From contig JAVGWX010000007.1 in assembly GCA_036924085.1 (NCBI GenBank), forward strand, positions 36,837,074 to 36,901,073: a stretch of DNA of 64,000 nt, written 5' to 3'. How positions within the stretch are numbered: position 1 is the first letter of the stretch; each line of letters opens with the position of its first letter. The notes beneath the pieces were generated by a model that had not been told where the DNA came from, ran no database searches, and saw only the letters and a list, made by a program, of their open reading frames with translations. The position numbers and the translations under genes were made by a program. Origin of the DNA: Ariolimax columbianus. Lineage: Eukaryota; Mollusca; Gastropoda; Stylommatophora; Arionidae. Positions 21,265-31,329 of this stretch are shown here, one piece after another.

Positions 21265-21990
21265 TGGGGGAAGACTAACGTCTGGTCAGGCAAAATATAC
21301 TGATCCGACATGTTAGTTATGGTTAGGCAAAATATACTGATCATACATGTTAGTCAGGGTCAGGCAAAAATATACTGATCAGACATGTTAGTCAGGGTCA
21401 GGAAAATATACTGATCAGACATGTTAGTCACGGTCAGGCAAAATATACTGGTCATACATGTTAGTTAGGGTCAAGCAAAATATACTGATCAGACATGTTA
21501 GTCAGGGTCAAGCAAAATATACTGATCAGATATATTAGGGTCAGGCAAAATATACTGATCAGACATGTTAGTCAGGGTCAGGCAAAATATACTGATCAGA
21601 CATGTTAGTCAGGGTTAGACAAAATATACTGATCAGACATGTTAGTCAGGGTCAGGCAAAATATACTGATCAGACATATTAGTCAGGGTAAGGATAAATA
21701 TACTGGTCAAGCCCCTCACCTCGGCTTCCTAGTAGCCCTCCTTTGAAACGGGCTGTTTTCATGGCAGCCTGTCTAATGAGGTGAGGGATCGACGTGACCC
21801 CCGTAGTAGTGAGCGACACGCAGATGAAGTCAGGCATAGCACAACCGTCTGGAGGGCTCTGGTCCACCTGTCATCAGCACGCTCGGGATGTAAGGAAAGC
21901 TACTGCAACCTGCCACTTAACGTCCTTTTCAGGGCGCACAAAAGAGTAAACCTACTCATTGTAGGCATTCAACAACAACAGCCTGCCCAA
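21265..21990 (-). repeat. Dispersed repeat family 1, minus orientation, with expanded terminus
   Basis: Minus orientation relative to 4930-5255. The order is GAAGACTAACGTCTGGTCAG, a 36-bp array (21275-21705), CCCTCCTTTGAAACGGGCTG, GTAGTGAGCGACACGCAGAT, CCACTTAACGTCCTTTTCAG and GGGCGCACAAAAGAGTAA. The array replaces the single TCAGGCAAAATATACTGATC block of other copies. Confidence 0.8.
21275..21705. repeat. Tandem array, ~36-bp unit, about 12 copies, from family 1 terminus
   Basis: Unit GTCAGGCAAAATATACTGAT, CAGACATGTTAGTCAGG. In the unexpanded copy at 52910-52990 the block occurs once or twice (GGTCAGGCAAAGCATACTGA, TCACACAATGTTAGTCAG), so the source is clear. Confidence 0.95.
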
Positions 21991-22339
21991 ATCGCGAGGA
22001 CCTCGCCAACTGCCCAGGGGTCGGCGAACCACATATTAAGAACCGCTGACACAAGGCAATGACATTCCGTATCGATCATCCAGGTGACACATGTTGGGGC
22101 CTGCCAGATCACCTTCACACTTGAACTCAGTTAAAGGGCGTGGCAGATGGAAACACATATTTTATACTACGCAAAGTCAACGAATACATATGCAGCCCTC
22201 TCATTAGCAGACAAACGGTAATTGGCTAAGTGTGAAGATCACGTCTTTAAGATATCAAGATGCTTATTGGCAGAAAGATGGTTTGCGATCGATCCGTTTG
22301 TCAGAGCATAGTTATCAATCTCTTTAGACTAATCTGACT

Positions 22340-22854
22340 TTGGATAGCGCACGCTCTTTGTTTCATGCAGCAACAACAATTAATGACAAATTCAAAGGAA
22401 TACGATTGAATGATTCGAGTCATGACCAAATGGGAAACAGAACATACTGGCTACACAAAAAACGATGCCTATTACCAGTTAACAGAAGAGAGCAGGTCGT
22501 TGTCTTCAGACTTCGCACTGGTCACAATAGACTGAGGTACAACCTATTCAATAAATTGAAGATAGGTGGCTCTGACGAATGCATGTGCGGTACTGGGAAA
22601 ATGATCGCTGAACATTTGCTGCAAAACTGCCCGACATACGAGGATCAGAGAAAGCAGATGTGGCCATCACCAGTGGCAACACTAGACAAGCTATATGGCA
22701 GTGTCGACAGCCTCAGGATGACCGCTGCTTTTTTCGAAAAAATAAAGGTTGACGTCTGACAGCGTACGACGAAGAAGAAGAAGAAGAAGAAGAAGAAGAA
22801 GAAGAAGAAGAAGAAGAAGAAGAAGAAGAAGAAGAAGAAGAAGAAGAAGAAGAA
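22340..22854 (+). pseudogene. LINE A C-terminus and 3' end with long (GAA)n tail
   Basis: A 140-codon open frame whose second half is the C-terminal region of an RNase H-bearing LINE: FRLRTGHNRLRYNLFNKLK, then GGSDECMCGTGKMIAEHLLQ, NCPTYEDQR and KLYGSVDSLRMTAAFF, ending at a TGA (22757-22759). The CxCG...H.L..CP cluster is a putative metal-binding motif. About 28 GAA triplets follow directly (22769-22854). The start codon is arbitrary, and the reverse transcriptase and RNase H parts are absent. Other 3' ends of this group: 1-149, 11878-12165, 54040-54150 and 54955-55290. Confidence 0.85.
22769..22854 (+). repeat. (GAA)n microsatellite, about 28 triplets, LINE A tail
   Basis: Starts immediately after the LINE 3' sequence GCGTACGAC. 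Four other LINE A ends have shorter GAA runs in the same place. Confidence 0.97.
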
Positions 22855-22949
22855 TGATTCGAGTTAATATATATGAGGTTTCTTAAAATAATTTGGATAG
22901 CAAAAAAACAATAACTCAGAAATATTACAGGAGCTGGATAAATTATACT

Positions 22950-23240
22950 ATACCAAGTTTTTCAAAGTCCAACCGTGTACAAGAAAAAGAAGGCACAGTT
23001 TAAAATTGTTTAAAAGAAAGATCCAGATTCGATATTAGGAAATATTTTTTTAGTCAGAGAGTGGTGAATTCTTGGAATGCATTGCAGCAGGATGTAGTGG
23101 AGGCAGAGTCAGTTAATGCATTAAAAAATAGATTTGATGCTCACAGTATTTTCAGTATCGGAGGAGTGAATAAACTGGCTGTACACGGGCTCTGTAGAGT
23201 CTTCTAAACCAGTATAATAAGTTAAGATAAAGAACACAAC
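22950..23240 (+). pseudogene. CR1-like LINE C-terminus
   Basis: Reads TRKRRHSLKLF, then after a one-base shift RSRFDIRKYFFSQRVVNSWN, ALQQDVVEAESVNALKNRFD and VHGLCRVF with a stop at 23205-23207. The order RxxF(S/Q)RVVNxWNxLPxxVVxAxSVxxFKxRLD is the hallmark of the C-terminal end of CR1-clade proteins. A 3' tail CCAGTATAATAAGTTAAGAT follows, matched at 26500-26530. Confidence 0.85.
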
Positions 23241-23273
23241 TGTCTAGTAAACAAGATTACGTCTAGAAAATAA

Positions 23274-23490
23274 ACATACTTTGGCCACATCAAACGTTAC
23301 AATGGCCTAGAAAGAACGATACAGAAGGGCATGGTGTCTGGCAAAATGGGCAGAGGCATGCCGAGGAGATGATGGACAAGGAACGTTATAGATGCTCTGA
23401 GGTGGACAGTGTCAGAGACAGAATAACTGGTCAAGGATCGAGCCTTTTACAGATTGGCTGTCATGACGATGATGATGATGATTTACTTAA
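23274..23490 (+). pseudogene. RTE-like LINE 3' end with (GAT)n tail
   Basis: Reads KYFGHIKRYNGLERTIQKGM then VSGKMGRGMPRR, a stop, WTRNVIDAL, matching the C-terminus of the element at 61110-62600 (YFGHIKRHNGLERTVMEGM). It ends in ATGACGATGATGATGATGATT (23465-23485). Confidence 0.8.
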
Positions 23491-23533
23491 TGTAAATACG
23501 CCTCGTGAAACTATCTTCATAATATTACTCCTT

Positions 23534-23536
<3 letters not shown>

Positions 23537-23578
<42 letters not shown>

Positions 23579-23600
23579 TACACCCACACAAACAAACACG
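23537..23600. repeat. (CA)n microsatellite
   Basis: About 18 CA repeats after a TCTCTC run, then degenerate CACAAA/CACACG. Confidence 0.95.
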
Positions 23601-23961
23601 CGATTGGCATATATCTTTCTTCACCACCCGCTACGAAACCAAAATGAAATACAATTCATCTATTGCAAATCGACTGCTTCTACATTTCCCCACAAGGTAA
23701 TTAACATACTCCTGTGGCTAATACAAACTATACTCTTTCTACAAATACAGTATACAGTTCGTTTTGTAGGAACCAAATATTTCCGTCGTCGAAAAAGATC
23801 GAAGAAAACCACCCGTTTTGATAAAACAGTAGCGCTTTCATCATGTTAATGAAAAATATTTAAATGTCCTAAAAATTGTGTTGATGCGTTATTAAATTCT
23901 AGAGAAATTATATTAATTTTGAGTGCACTATTGCCCTACAGAACATTTTATTGGCCTGTGG
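23600..23961. other. AT-rich stretch, nothing recognised
   Basis: No element seen. Confidence 0.5.
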
Positions 23962-24325
23962 TCTTGGCTTGGCTTGGCTTCGTTCATTCTCAATCTCCCA
24001 CTACCAAACACTGAAAGGGCTTAAGTAGCAGAATGTAGTCCAGAGAACGGAATGCGCTGTGTCGTAGTTTACAGCTTGACTGCAATATTTGCACCTCTCG
24101 GTCCAACAAATCCGACTTCAGCAAGCATTTTTTGAGTACCGGGTTAGCATTCCCTCTTCGATCCCTTCTCCTTAGCCAGTCTGCCCTGCTGCAGCCTATT
24201 ATCCAGGATCACCCCGTGGAGGTGTAAAAGGGTCTTGGCAGCTTTGATATGCTGGCCCTGACGCTAGCAGTCAGCTATGAGTCGATGACCACTGCAGCTC
24301 ATGCGCTGCTCAGCATCTTGATCCC
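23962..24325 (+). repeat. Dispersed repeat family 2, extended copy 3
   Basis: GGCTTGGCTTGGCTTCGTTC, CTCCCACTACCAAACACTGA, AGTCCAGAGAACGGAATGCG, GAGTACCGGGTTAGCATTCC and CTGACGCTAGCAGTCAGCTA. The whole ~360 bases are nearly identical to 33070-33440. Confidence 0.85.
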
Positions 24326-24689
24326 TTATCATGTGGTCAGACTCCAATGTGTTCCTGTATCTACAACGTGTGATTAGTAATTGCCTTCTTTATAATTAAT
24401 AGTAAAAACATTTCAAGTCTAAGAAGGTGAAAACGCAGATCAAAGGCCGTTGGTTTATCCCTTCTCCGTGGGATTTCATTCAAGGACAAAGCATTGATTT
24501 TTAAACTCTGTCCACCCCATTCCTAGTTCATGTGATTCTCAACCGCACCGGAAGCTGTACAGAACCGATGCTAGGGAGAATGTATGTTTGTTTTATTGTG
24601 TCAATATTTCTGCACGTGACGGAAGATTGACGCCATCCAGAAAGATCAGGCTGGTTTACATATACAGCTGGATCGTAGAGGGTGTGCTG
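24326..24689. other. Single-copy stretch, nothing recognised
   Basis: No element or coding domain seen. Confidence 0.5.
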
Positions 24690-25135
24690 GATGAGTGAGA
24701 GATAGAGAGAGAGAGAGAGAGAGTGAGTGGGAGAGTGAGAGAGTGAGTGGGAGAGAGAGAGAGACAGTGAGTGAATGGGTGGGTGAGTGGTGTGGGTGGG
24801 TGAGTGGTGAGTGAGAGAGAGTGAGTGAGAGAGTGAGTGAGTGGGTGTGTGGGTAAGTGAGTGAGTGGGTGAGAGAGTGGGTGAGTGAGTAAGAGAGAGA
24901 GTGAGTGAGTGGGTGAGTGAGTGAGAGAGAGTGAATGAGTGAGTGAGTGGGGGTGAGTGGTGTATGAGTGAGAGACAGTGAGTAAGAGAGAGAGAGAGTG
25001 AGTGAGTGAGTGAGTGGGTGAGTGAGAGAGAGAGAGTGAATGAGTGAGTAAGAGAGAGAGAGAGTGAGTGGGTGAGTGAGTGAGAGAGAGTGAATGAGTG
25101 AGAGAGTGAGAAAGTGAGTGAGATAGAGAGAGACA
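24690..25135. repeat. Degenerate GAGT/GAGA microsatellite
   Basis: Interspersed GAGTGAGT, GAGAGAGA and GTGAGTGGG runs. Minus-strand frames of over 170 codons (HSLTHSLSLS-type peptide) are repeat artefacts. Confidence 0.95.
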
Positions 25136-25214
25136 AAGACAGAGAAGGGAGACAGAGTAGAGATGACAGGGGCACATATGAACAGCCGGACAAACATCCA
25201 GACAGAATAAGAAA

Positions 25215-26290
25215 AAGCAGACTGAACCAGACAGACAAACTTAACCAGACAGGCAGACTGAACCAGACAGGCAGACTGAACCATACAGGCAGACTTACCC
25301 AGACAGGCAGACTTAACCAGACAGGCAGACTTAACCAGACAGGCAGACTTAACCAGACAGGCAGACTGAACCAGACAGGCAGACAACCAGACAGGCAAGA
25401 CTGAACCAGACAGAGCAGACTGAACTAGACAGGCAGACTGAACCAGACAGGTAGACTGAACCAGAAAGACCAGACAGGCAGACTTAACTAGACAGGCAAG
25501 GCTGAACCAGACAGATAAGACTGAAGCAGACAAGCAGACTGAACAAGATAGGCAGACTGAACCAGACAGATAAGACTGAACCAGACAGATAAGACTGAAC
25601 CAGACAGATAAGACTGAACCAGACAGATAAGACTAAACCATACAGAGCAGACTGAACCAGACAGATAAGACTGAAGCAGACAAGCAGACTGAACAAGATA
25701 GGCAGACTGAACCAGACAGATAAGACTGAACCAGACAGATAAGACTGAACCAGACAGATAAGACTGAACCAGACAGATAAGACTAAACCATACAGAGCAG
25801 ACTGAACCAGACAGATAAGACTGAAGCAGACAAGCAGACTGAACAAGATAGGCAGACTGAACCAGACAGATAAGACTGAACCAGACAGATAAGACTGAAC
25901 CAGACAGATAAGACTGAACCAGACAGATAAGACTAAACCATACAGAGCAGACTGAACCAGACAGATAAGACTGAAGCAGACAAGCAGACTGAACAAGATA
26001 GGCAGACTGAACCAGACAGATAAGACTGAACCAGACAGATAAGACTGAACCAGACAGATAAGACTGAACCAGACAGATAAGACTAAACCATACAGAGCAG
26101 ACTGAACCAGACAGATAAGACTGAAGCAGACAAGCAGACTGAACAAGATAGGCAGACTGAACCAGACAGATAAGACTGAACCAGACAGATAAGACTGAAC
26201 CAGACAGATAAGACTGAACCAGACAGATAAGACTAAACCATACAGAGCAGACTGAACCAGACAGATAAGACTGAACCAGATAAGGCTGAA
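25215..26290. repeat. Tandem array of ~18/19-bp CAGACAG units with 150-bp higher-order repeat
   Basis: Monomers ACTGAACCAGACAGATAAG and ACTTAACCAGACAGGCAG. From about 25500 to 26270 eight monomers form a 150-bp unit: the marker TACAGAGCAG sits at 25641, 25791, 25941, 26091 and 26241, exactly 150 bases apart, and the copies look almost identical. Two overlapping minus-strand frames (307 and 322 codons) have a 50-residue period as a consequence. Confidence 0.98.
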
Positions 26291-26394
26291 CCAGACCGTG
26301 AGACGTGCATATAAAACAGTGACAAATATTATGAATAAAAATAAGGAGACAAAGGAGCAGGAGAGACGGATGAATTGAGAAAAGGTCGGAAATG

Positions 26395-26530
26395 GATGCA
26401 AGGACAATTAATGCGTTTAAGAATAGATTGGATATGTATAATTTTAGAGCAATCAAATGTATACGAAACTGAGTGTATACGGAGTCTGCAGTCTTCTAAG
26501 CCAGTATAAAGGTGTTACGTTAAGAAAGGA
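26395..26530 (+). pseudogene. CR1-like LINE 3' end, short relic
   Basis: Reads DARTINAFKNRLDMYNFRAI and shares GAGTCTGCAGTCTTCTAAGC, CAGTATAAAGGTGTTACGTT with the CR1 copy at 23190-23240. Confidence 0.7.
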
Positions 26531-26850
26531 CACACGGACGAGTGAGATGGCTTACGGACGGACGGACAGGTGGCTGGCTATCTAGACAGACATTTGTCCA
26601 TCTGCTTGTATGCCACTCTATCTGCGTGTCTGTCTGTCTGCCTGTCTCTCTATCGATATATACATATATGTGCGTGTGTGTGTGTGTGTGTTATATAGAT
26701 ACTTACATACATAAATACATATCGACCTATCTATCTTTCTATATGTCGGTGTGTCTGTCAGAGAGTATGTGAAGACAGAAGGTATGCATCCATGATTAAT
26801 TCTGTGATTGCTCTAATGAATTCACTCCTGTCCGGCCCTGATCGCAGTAT
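26531..26850. repeat. Mixed simple repeats (GGAC, TGTC, GTGT, ATAC)
   Basis: Short GGACGGACGGAC run near 26555, CTGTCTGTCTGCCTGTC near 26630 and GTGTGTGTGT near 26675. Confidence 0.8.
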
Positions 26851-26939
26851 TCAGAACGTCACACTCAACTTTCCCCTCTCAAACCAGGACACAATGACCC
26901 TAAACTGAGCAGCCCCAATTCGATCGAGTTCACTCCATC

Positions 26940-26948
26940 GTCTGTATA

Positions 26949-26979
<31 letters not shown>

Positions 26980-27140
26980 TTCTCTCTTTCTCTTACTCAT
27001 CCATATGTAATAAACGGTGCTAAAACAACAGATGCGAGAGAAAGAGGGAGATAGAGAGAGAAAACGAGATGGAGGAAAGATTAAGAAAGCCATAATGATA
27101 TATATATATAAAACTCCAGAGAGAGAGAGAGAGATACAGG
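26940..27140. repeat. (TC)n and (GA)n tracts with a TATATA run
   Basis: TCTCTC run at 26948-26976, AGAGAGAG patches near 27050 and GAGAGAGAGAGA at 27119-27134, directly left of the hAT element. Confidence 0.9.
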
Positions 27141-27157
27141 ATAGAGACAAAATAAAC

Positions 27158-28125
27158 CAGCGTTTCTCTATCTTTTCACCATTGTGGAACTCTTGAAATA
27201 ATTTTCATGTCTCAGAGAACCCCAACAAACACATTATTATATATCATTATTAATATCTTTCTTTCTCTTGTATTAACTTCGAGTTCATCAGGAAAACATG
27301 AACATATTTTTTTTCTGGTAGCTGGTTCAATCAAAATATACCTGACGTTTTTCTCAAGTTTAATGACAATACACAACAAAATATGTTTGTTTGGTCATCT
27401 CATGATAATAAACTCTCATCAACTTCCACTGATGGCATACAGCGCTGGTAGATTTGGCTACTTGGTAAGGGGGCGGTCTTGGGACAGGTGGATAAATGAC
27501 ATTAAAGTGATGGTGTAACTACAAAGGACATATTGACCGACGCAAAGCACTTGCTGCAGGACGGATGACGTAAGTTCCGACGGCGCTTAACGGAATAAGG
27601 GGAAAGAAAACTAACTTACATCACAAAAAAGGAAATGAAACTGCCTGTTTAAGAAACCTCAAAATTAACCATGTAAGCACACTTAAAATAAACATAAACA
27701 GACAATTTAACACATATAAACAGACCAGAAACAGATCATAACTAGTTCAATAACTGAATCGTTATTGCCAAATATGAAAAGATATAAATTAATTCAAAGG
27801 TCATGTGAACAAATATCTGTGTCAAAGACTTTTTTGAAGCCAATGTAGATAATAAAATGTACTTTTCTAAAGTGAAACGGCTTTTCATTTGGTACACATA
27901 TACTTAATCCAGGCTCGATTATATTCTAAATGATAAAACAGGTTAAACACGTTATTATAATAACCAACAATTTTCCAAGAATATGTCGTTCGTGTATAGT
28001 AAAATTGCGAATATAAAATTAAATACAAAAAGTACTAAAAAATACGTTTACATATAATTAGTTTATGCATAACAATGTCTCGTGTAACTCTTAAGGTTCC
28101 GGGGAAACCCGTTTGAGAAACGCTG
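27158..28125. mobile_element. hAT-type non-autonomous DNA transposon (968 bp) with nested RTE piece
   Basis: Left end CAGCGTTTCTCTATC; right end read in reverse CAGCGTTTCTCAAACGGG, sharing CAGCGTTTCTC. Flanks AAATAAAC (27150-27157) and AAATAGAT (28126-28133) match at 6 of 8 bases, as expected for an old hAT 8-bp target duplication. Subterminal AGAGAACCCC and GGTTCCGGGGAAACCC resemble hAT subterminal sequence. No transposase reading. An RTE-like 3' end occupies 27360-27640. Confidence 0.75.
27360..27640 (+). pseudogene. RTE-like LINE 3' end nested in hAT element
   Basis: Reads NKICLFGHLM, GRFGYLVRGRSWDRWINDIK and after shifts a decayed DA(K)HLL-type segment. The DNA end TAAGGGGAAAGAAAACTAAC matches the reverse complement of 5915-5945 (TAAGTGGAATGAAAACTAAC), so it belongs to the family of the relic at 5885-6530. 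Confidence 0.75.
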
Positions 28126-28133
28126 AAATAGAT

Positions 28134-28589
28134 CGTGAGAACGAGATAATAGAGATAGAGAGGTAAACATAGGAGCAGTGAGCAAGTCAAACGTCATCTA
28201 CTCAGATATCATATGTCTAGTTCTGTCGATAGAAGACGTGGTGATGTGAACTTTTCTATCGTGTACCATTAAAGTGGCCGTCAATATTTTCAGTCCACGC
28301 CTCTGTAGTGTTTCTTGAACTCCTTAGATCAATCTTTCTGTAGGTATAGATATTGCTCTGAAATCCTGCTGTATGTTGCTACACGCTTACGAGAATGGTA
28401 GGTTTGGAGACACCCTTGTCATGTAAGCAATCAACATCACTCCATACAGTATGCTATATATAGTCAGACTATCACATCCACAAACAACTAATGTTTAGCG
28501 AAGTGAAAGAGCACATGCGACTGGTCGGTGAGTAAAGGAAACTTTGAAACGCTCACTAAAACAATCTCTGACACCCTTCAACATAGATG
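28134..28589. other. Single-copy stretch, nothing recognised
   Basis: No element or domain seen. Confidence 0.5.
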
Positions 28590-28957
28590 TTAACTCATGG
28601 TACTACACGAGATAGTAATAATAATAGTTGCCCATCGCAAGTAAAGATGGTGACAGCATAAGACTAGTGCTGCGAGACGTGTTCTCATACGGCTAGAGGC
28701 CAATCCTGGAACCGCAGACTTTACCGCACACCTGGCACACATCTGAGTAGTCGGCTGTGGAAGAGTCGTGAATTTTGCTCTTTCGGGCTGCAAACTTACT
28801 CTGAGACTCGGCGATCTGAGCACCTTGTGTGATGCAAGCGCACCAGATAGAACGGTTCTTTGCAATCAACTCACAGGGGGTGACATTATTGTTGAAGCCT
28901 TTCAGAGATACTTTCAAGGAGTCTCTATAAGGTTTCGCATGTCCTCCTAATGAGCAC

Positions 28958-29515
28958 TGCCTGTTTAACTTACTTACTTTCCGTGTCCAAGCACCACGTT
29001 ATATATCTTGCTTCCAGTATTCAGCGACATGGATTGCCTTGTCATTTGCCTCCAGTATGTCGCGCCTATTGCATGTTTCCTGGAGGTTGGGGCAGGTCAT
29101 CAGGTGGTCTGGGTCCTGTATTGTGCCGCAATCACATGTGTCATCATCTGTGTATCCCCATCGCTTCATATTCCTCTTGCACCGTGATACACCAGTTCGG
29201 GGTCTGTTCAGCGACTTCCATGTTGTGTATGGTAGATGATTTCCAGCAGCAGGATCCTCCCGATGTTCCATCTCTGGGGCCTGCAGCGATTAGTGCCCCC
29301 TCTTGATATGGAGACTTTCAGGGTTTGTATGAATGAGGTTTGTTGTATTTAGAAAGCCATATCTGGATGTTAGTATTATGTTTTGTACCTGATGTCCAAA
29401 CATTGGGTGCCTTGGGTCATGCTCCTGCTTTGAGATCACCGCATAACAGCTGCTTTGGGATGCACTCATGGAGCATGCGAGACAACATGTCCCACCCATC
29501 TTGACTGGACATTTA
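28958..29515 (-). pseudogene. LINE B C-terminus, nested insertion
   Basis: Minus-strand readings KQEHDPRHPMFGHQVQNI and LNRPRTGVSRCKRNMKRWGY, TDDDTCDCGTIQDPDHLMTC, PNLQETC, ANDKAIHVAEYW match the plus-strand copy at 40670-41590. The element ends with GTAAGTAAGTT at 28966-28956, the same AAGT-type tail as at 41583-41597. Confidence 0.85.
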
Positions 29516-29796
29516 GCAGAAGGGTAGGACTGCTCAACAGATTTGCCACCTGATGCTGATTAGAGTGCACGGACATCTCAACTGAAAAACATGTAGCTGC
29601 TTGGTGTGACTGCTATACACTGTCCATGTTTTACAGGCATGTTGTAGAGTGGATAACTATGTAGCACTATACACTTTAACCTTGGTGGTGACACTGATAC
29701 CATGTCAACTCCAGATGTTTGCTTGCAGCCTCCCCATCACAAAGCTTGCCTTTCCATTCCTGCGGCTGACCTCAAAGTCGATATGCTCATCTCTAG

Positions 29797-30645
29797 TGAG
29801 GGTACTGTCGAGGTAATCTCTAGTGAGGGTACTGCCGAGACAATCTCTAGTGAGGATACTGCCGAGGCAATCTCTAGTGAGGGTACTTAAAGGTAATCTC
29901 TAGTGAAGGTACTGCCGAGGTAATGTCTAGTGAGGGTACTAAAAGGTAATCGCTAGTGAAGGTACTGCCGATGTAATCTCTAGTGAGGGTACTAAAAGGT
30001 AATCTCTAGTGAGGGTACTGCTGAGGTAATTTCTAGTGAGGGTACTGCCGAGGTAATCTCTAGTGAGGGTACTGCCGAGGTGATCTCTAGTGAGGGTACT
30101 AAAAGGTAATCTCTAGTGAAGGTACTGCCGAGGTAATGTCTAGTGAGGGTACTAAAAGGTAATCGCTAGTGAGGGTCTGCCGTGGTATTCTCTAGTGAGG
30201 GTACTGCCGAGGTAATCTCTAGTGAGGGTACTGCCGATGCAATCTCTAGTGAGGGTACTAAAAGGTAATCTCTAGTGAAGGTACTGCCGAGGTAATCTCT
30301 AGTGAAGGTACTGCCGAGGTAATCTCTAGTGAGGGTACTGCCAAAATAATCTCTAGTGAGGGTACTAAAAGGTAATCTCTAGTGAAGGTACTGCCGAGGT
30401 AATCTCTAGTGAAGGTACTGCCGAGGTAATCTCTAGTGAAGGTACTGCCGAGGTAATCTCTAGTGAGGGTACTGCCAAAATAATCTCTAGTGAGGGTACT
30501 AAAAGGTAATCCCTAGTGAAGGTACTGCTGAGGTAATCTCTAGTGAGGGTACTGCTGAGGTAATCTCTAATGAGGGTACTACCGAAGTAATCTCTAGTGA
30601 GGGTACTGCCGAGGTAATCTCTAGTGAGGGTTCTGCCGAAGTTAG
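29797..30645. repeat. Tandem array, 27-bp unit, about 31 copies, within RTE coding sequence
   Basis: Plus-strand unit GTAATCTCTAGTGAGGGTAC, TGCCGAG; its complement reads LGSTLTRDY. A 26-bp variant ending TACTAAAAG alternates with it in parts and breaks the frame. Confidence 0.98.
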
Positions 30646-30850
30646 TGAAGATTTCGACTGCCAGGAAACGGTTCTTCTGTGCGGTCATGTTTGGTTCAAT
30701 GTGCGGCTTCCCGGGAGCACGCTGGAGGAATACCTAAGTATTTCTAGTGTTTATCGTGAGACCAAAGTTGCGTCAATGTGAATTGCATATCTTGTTCTCA
30801 TGAAGAGGTGTTAAGGGCACAGTCATCAGCGAACAGGAGATCCAAGATCG

Positions 30851-31329
30851 TGGCACAGTACCTGGGCACAGAGTTGCAAGGCATGGCGTAGAACTACCAC
30901 CAGAGACGCCTTCATTGTTAAGGAACACCGGACGGATCTCCGAGGCTCGAAGAAGACGTACTGACCGGAAGGACAGAACAACTAGCACTCACATGTTCGA
31001 TCTAGACCTTATATGCTGCATATATGGAACGGGTTTATGTTCCTGAATTGGATTTACAGACACCGCCGGACTCACCGGCGAGGTACACGAAACATGGCTG
31101 ACTGCTATTGTCATCATCGCGTGGGATGAACGGATATTAGATACAGCGTTGCTCTCATTTGCTTTCAGATTTCTCCATCTTTCCCTGTCTCGTAGGGGTC
31201 CACATGTTGAGCAGATGTGCAGGGGCTGTAGCGGTCAGCGACCCAAAGCTGACTGCTCGCAACAGCACCAGTGAACGAGAGCTGCCAATGACCTTCTCCA
31301 TCTGTACGTGGTGATCCTATATATCAGGT
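30851..31329. other. Stretch upstream of the RTE palm, little recognised
   Basis: May include decayed RTE sequence on the minus strand but no motif is readable. Confidence 0.4.

Larger units (their letters stand above)
20476..22048. mobile_element. hAT-type DNA transposon, non-autonomous or gutted, with nested repeats
   Basis: Left end CAGCGGTTCCTAACCC; right end read in reverse CAGCGGTTCTTAATATG, an imperfect terminal inverted repeat typical of hAT elements. Flanks ACACAATA (20468-20475) and ACACAAGG (22049-22056) match at 6 of 8 bases, consistent with an aged 8-bp target duplication. No transposase is readable. The interior is composite: family-4 repeat, a tRNA-like segment near 20960, family 1 and a 36-bp array. 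Confidence 0.7.
28590..30850 (-). pseudogene. RTE-like LINE relic with internal 27-bp array and nested LINE B
   Basis: One minus-strand element can be followed in order. At ~30839-30822, LLFADD, the catalytic palm motif. At 30720-30646, HIEPNMTAQKNRFLAVEIFT then NFGRTLTRDY, the post-palm turn. The array (29797-30645) then repeats YLGSTLTRD. At 29796-29530 the protein resumes with STLTRDEHIDFEVSRRNGKA, SFVMGRLQ, TTKVKVYSA, TWTVYSSHTKQLHVFQLRC. Family LINE B interrupts (29515-28958). The end follows as YRDSLKVSLKGFNNNV, KFAARKSKIH and CQVCGKVCGSRIGL, the finger-like tail, with a TTATTATTAT-type 3' tail at ~28612. Stops and shifts are present throughout. Confidence 0.85.
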
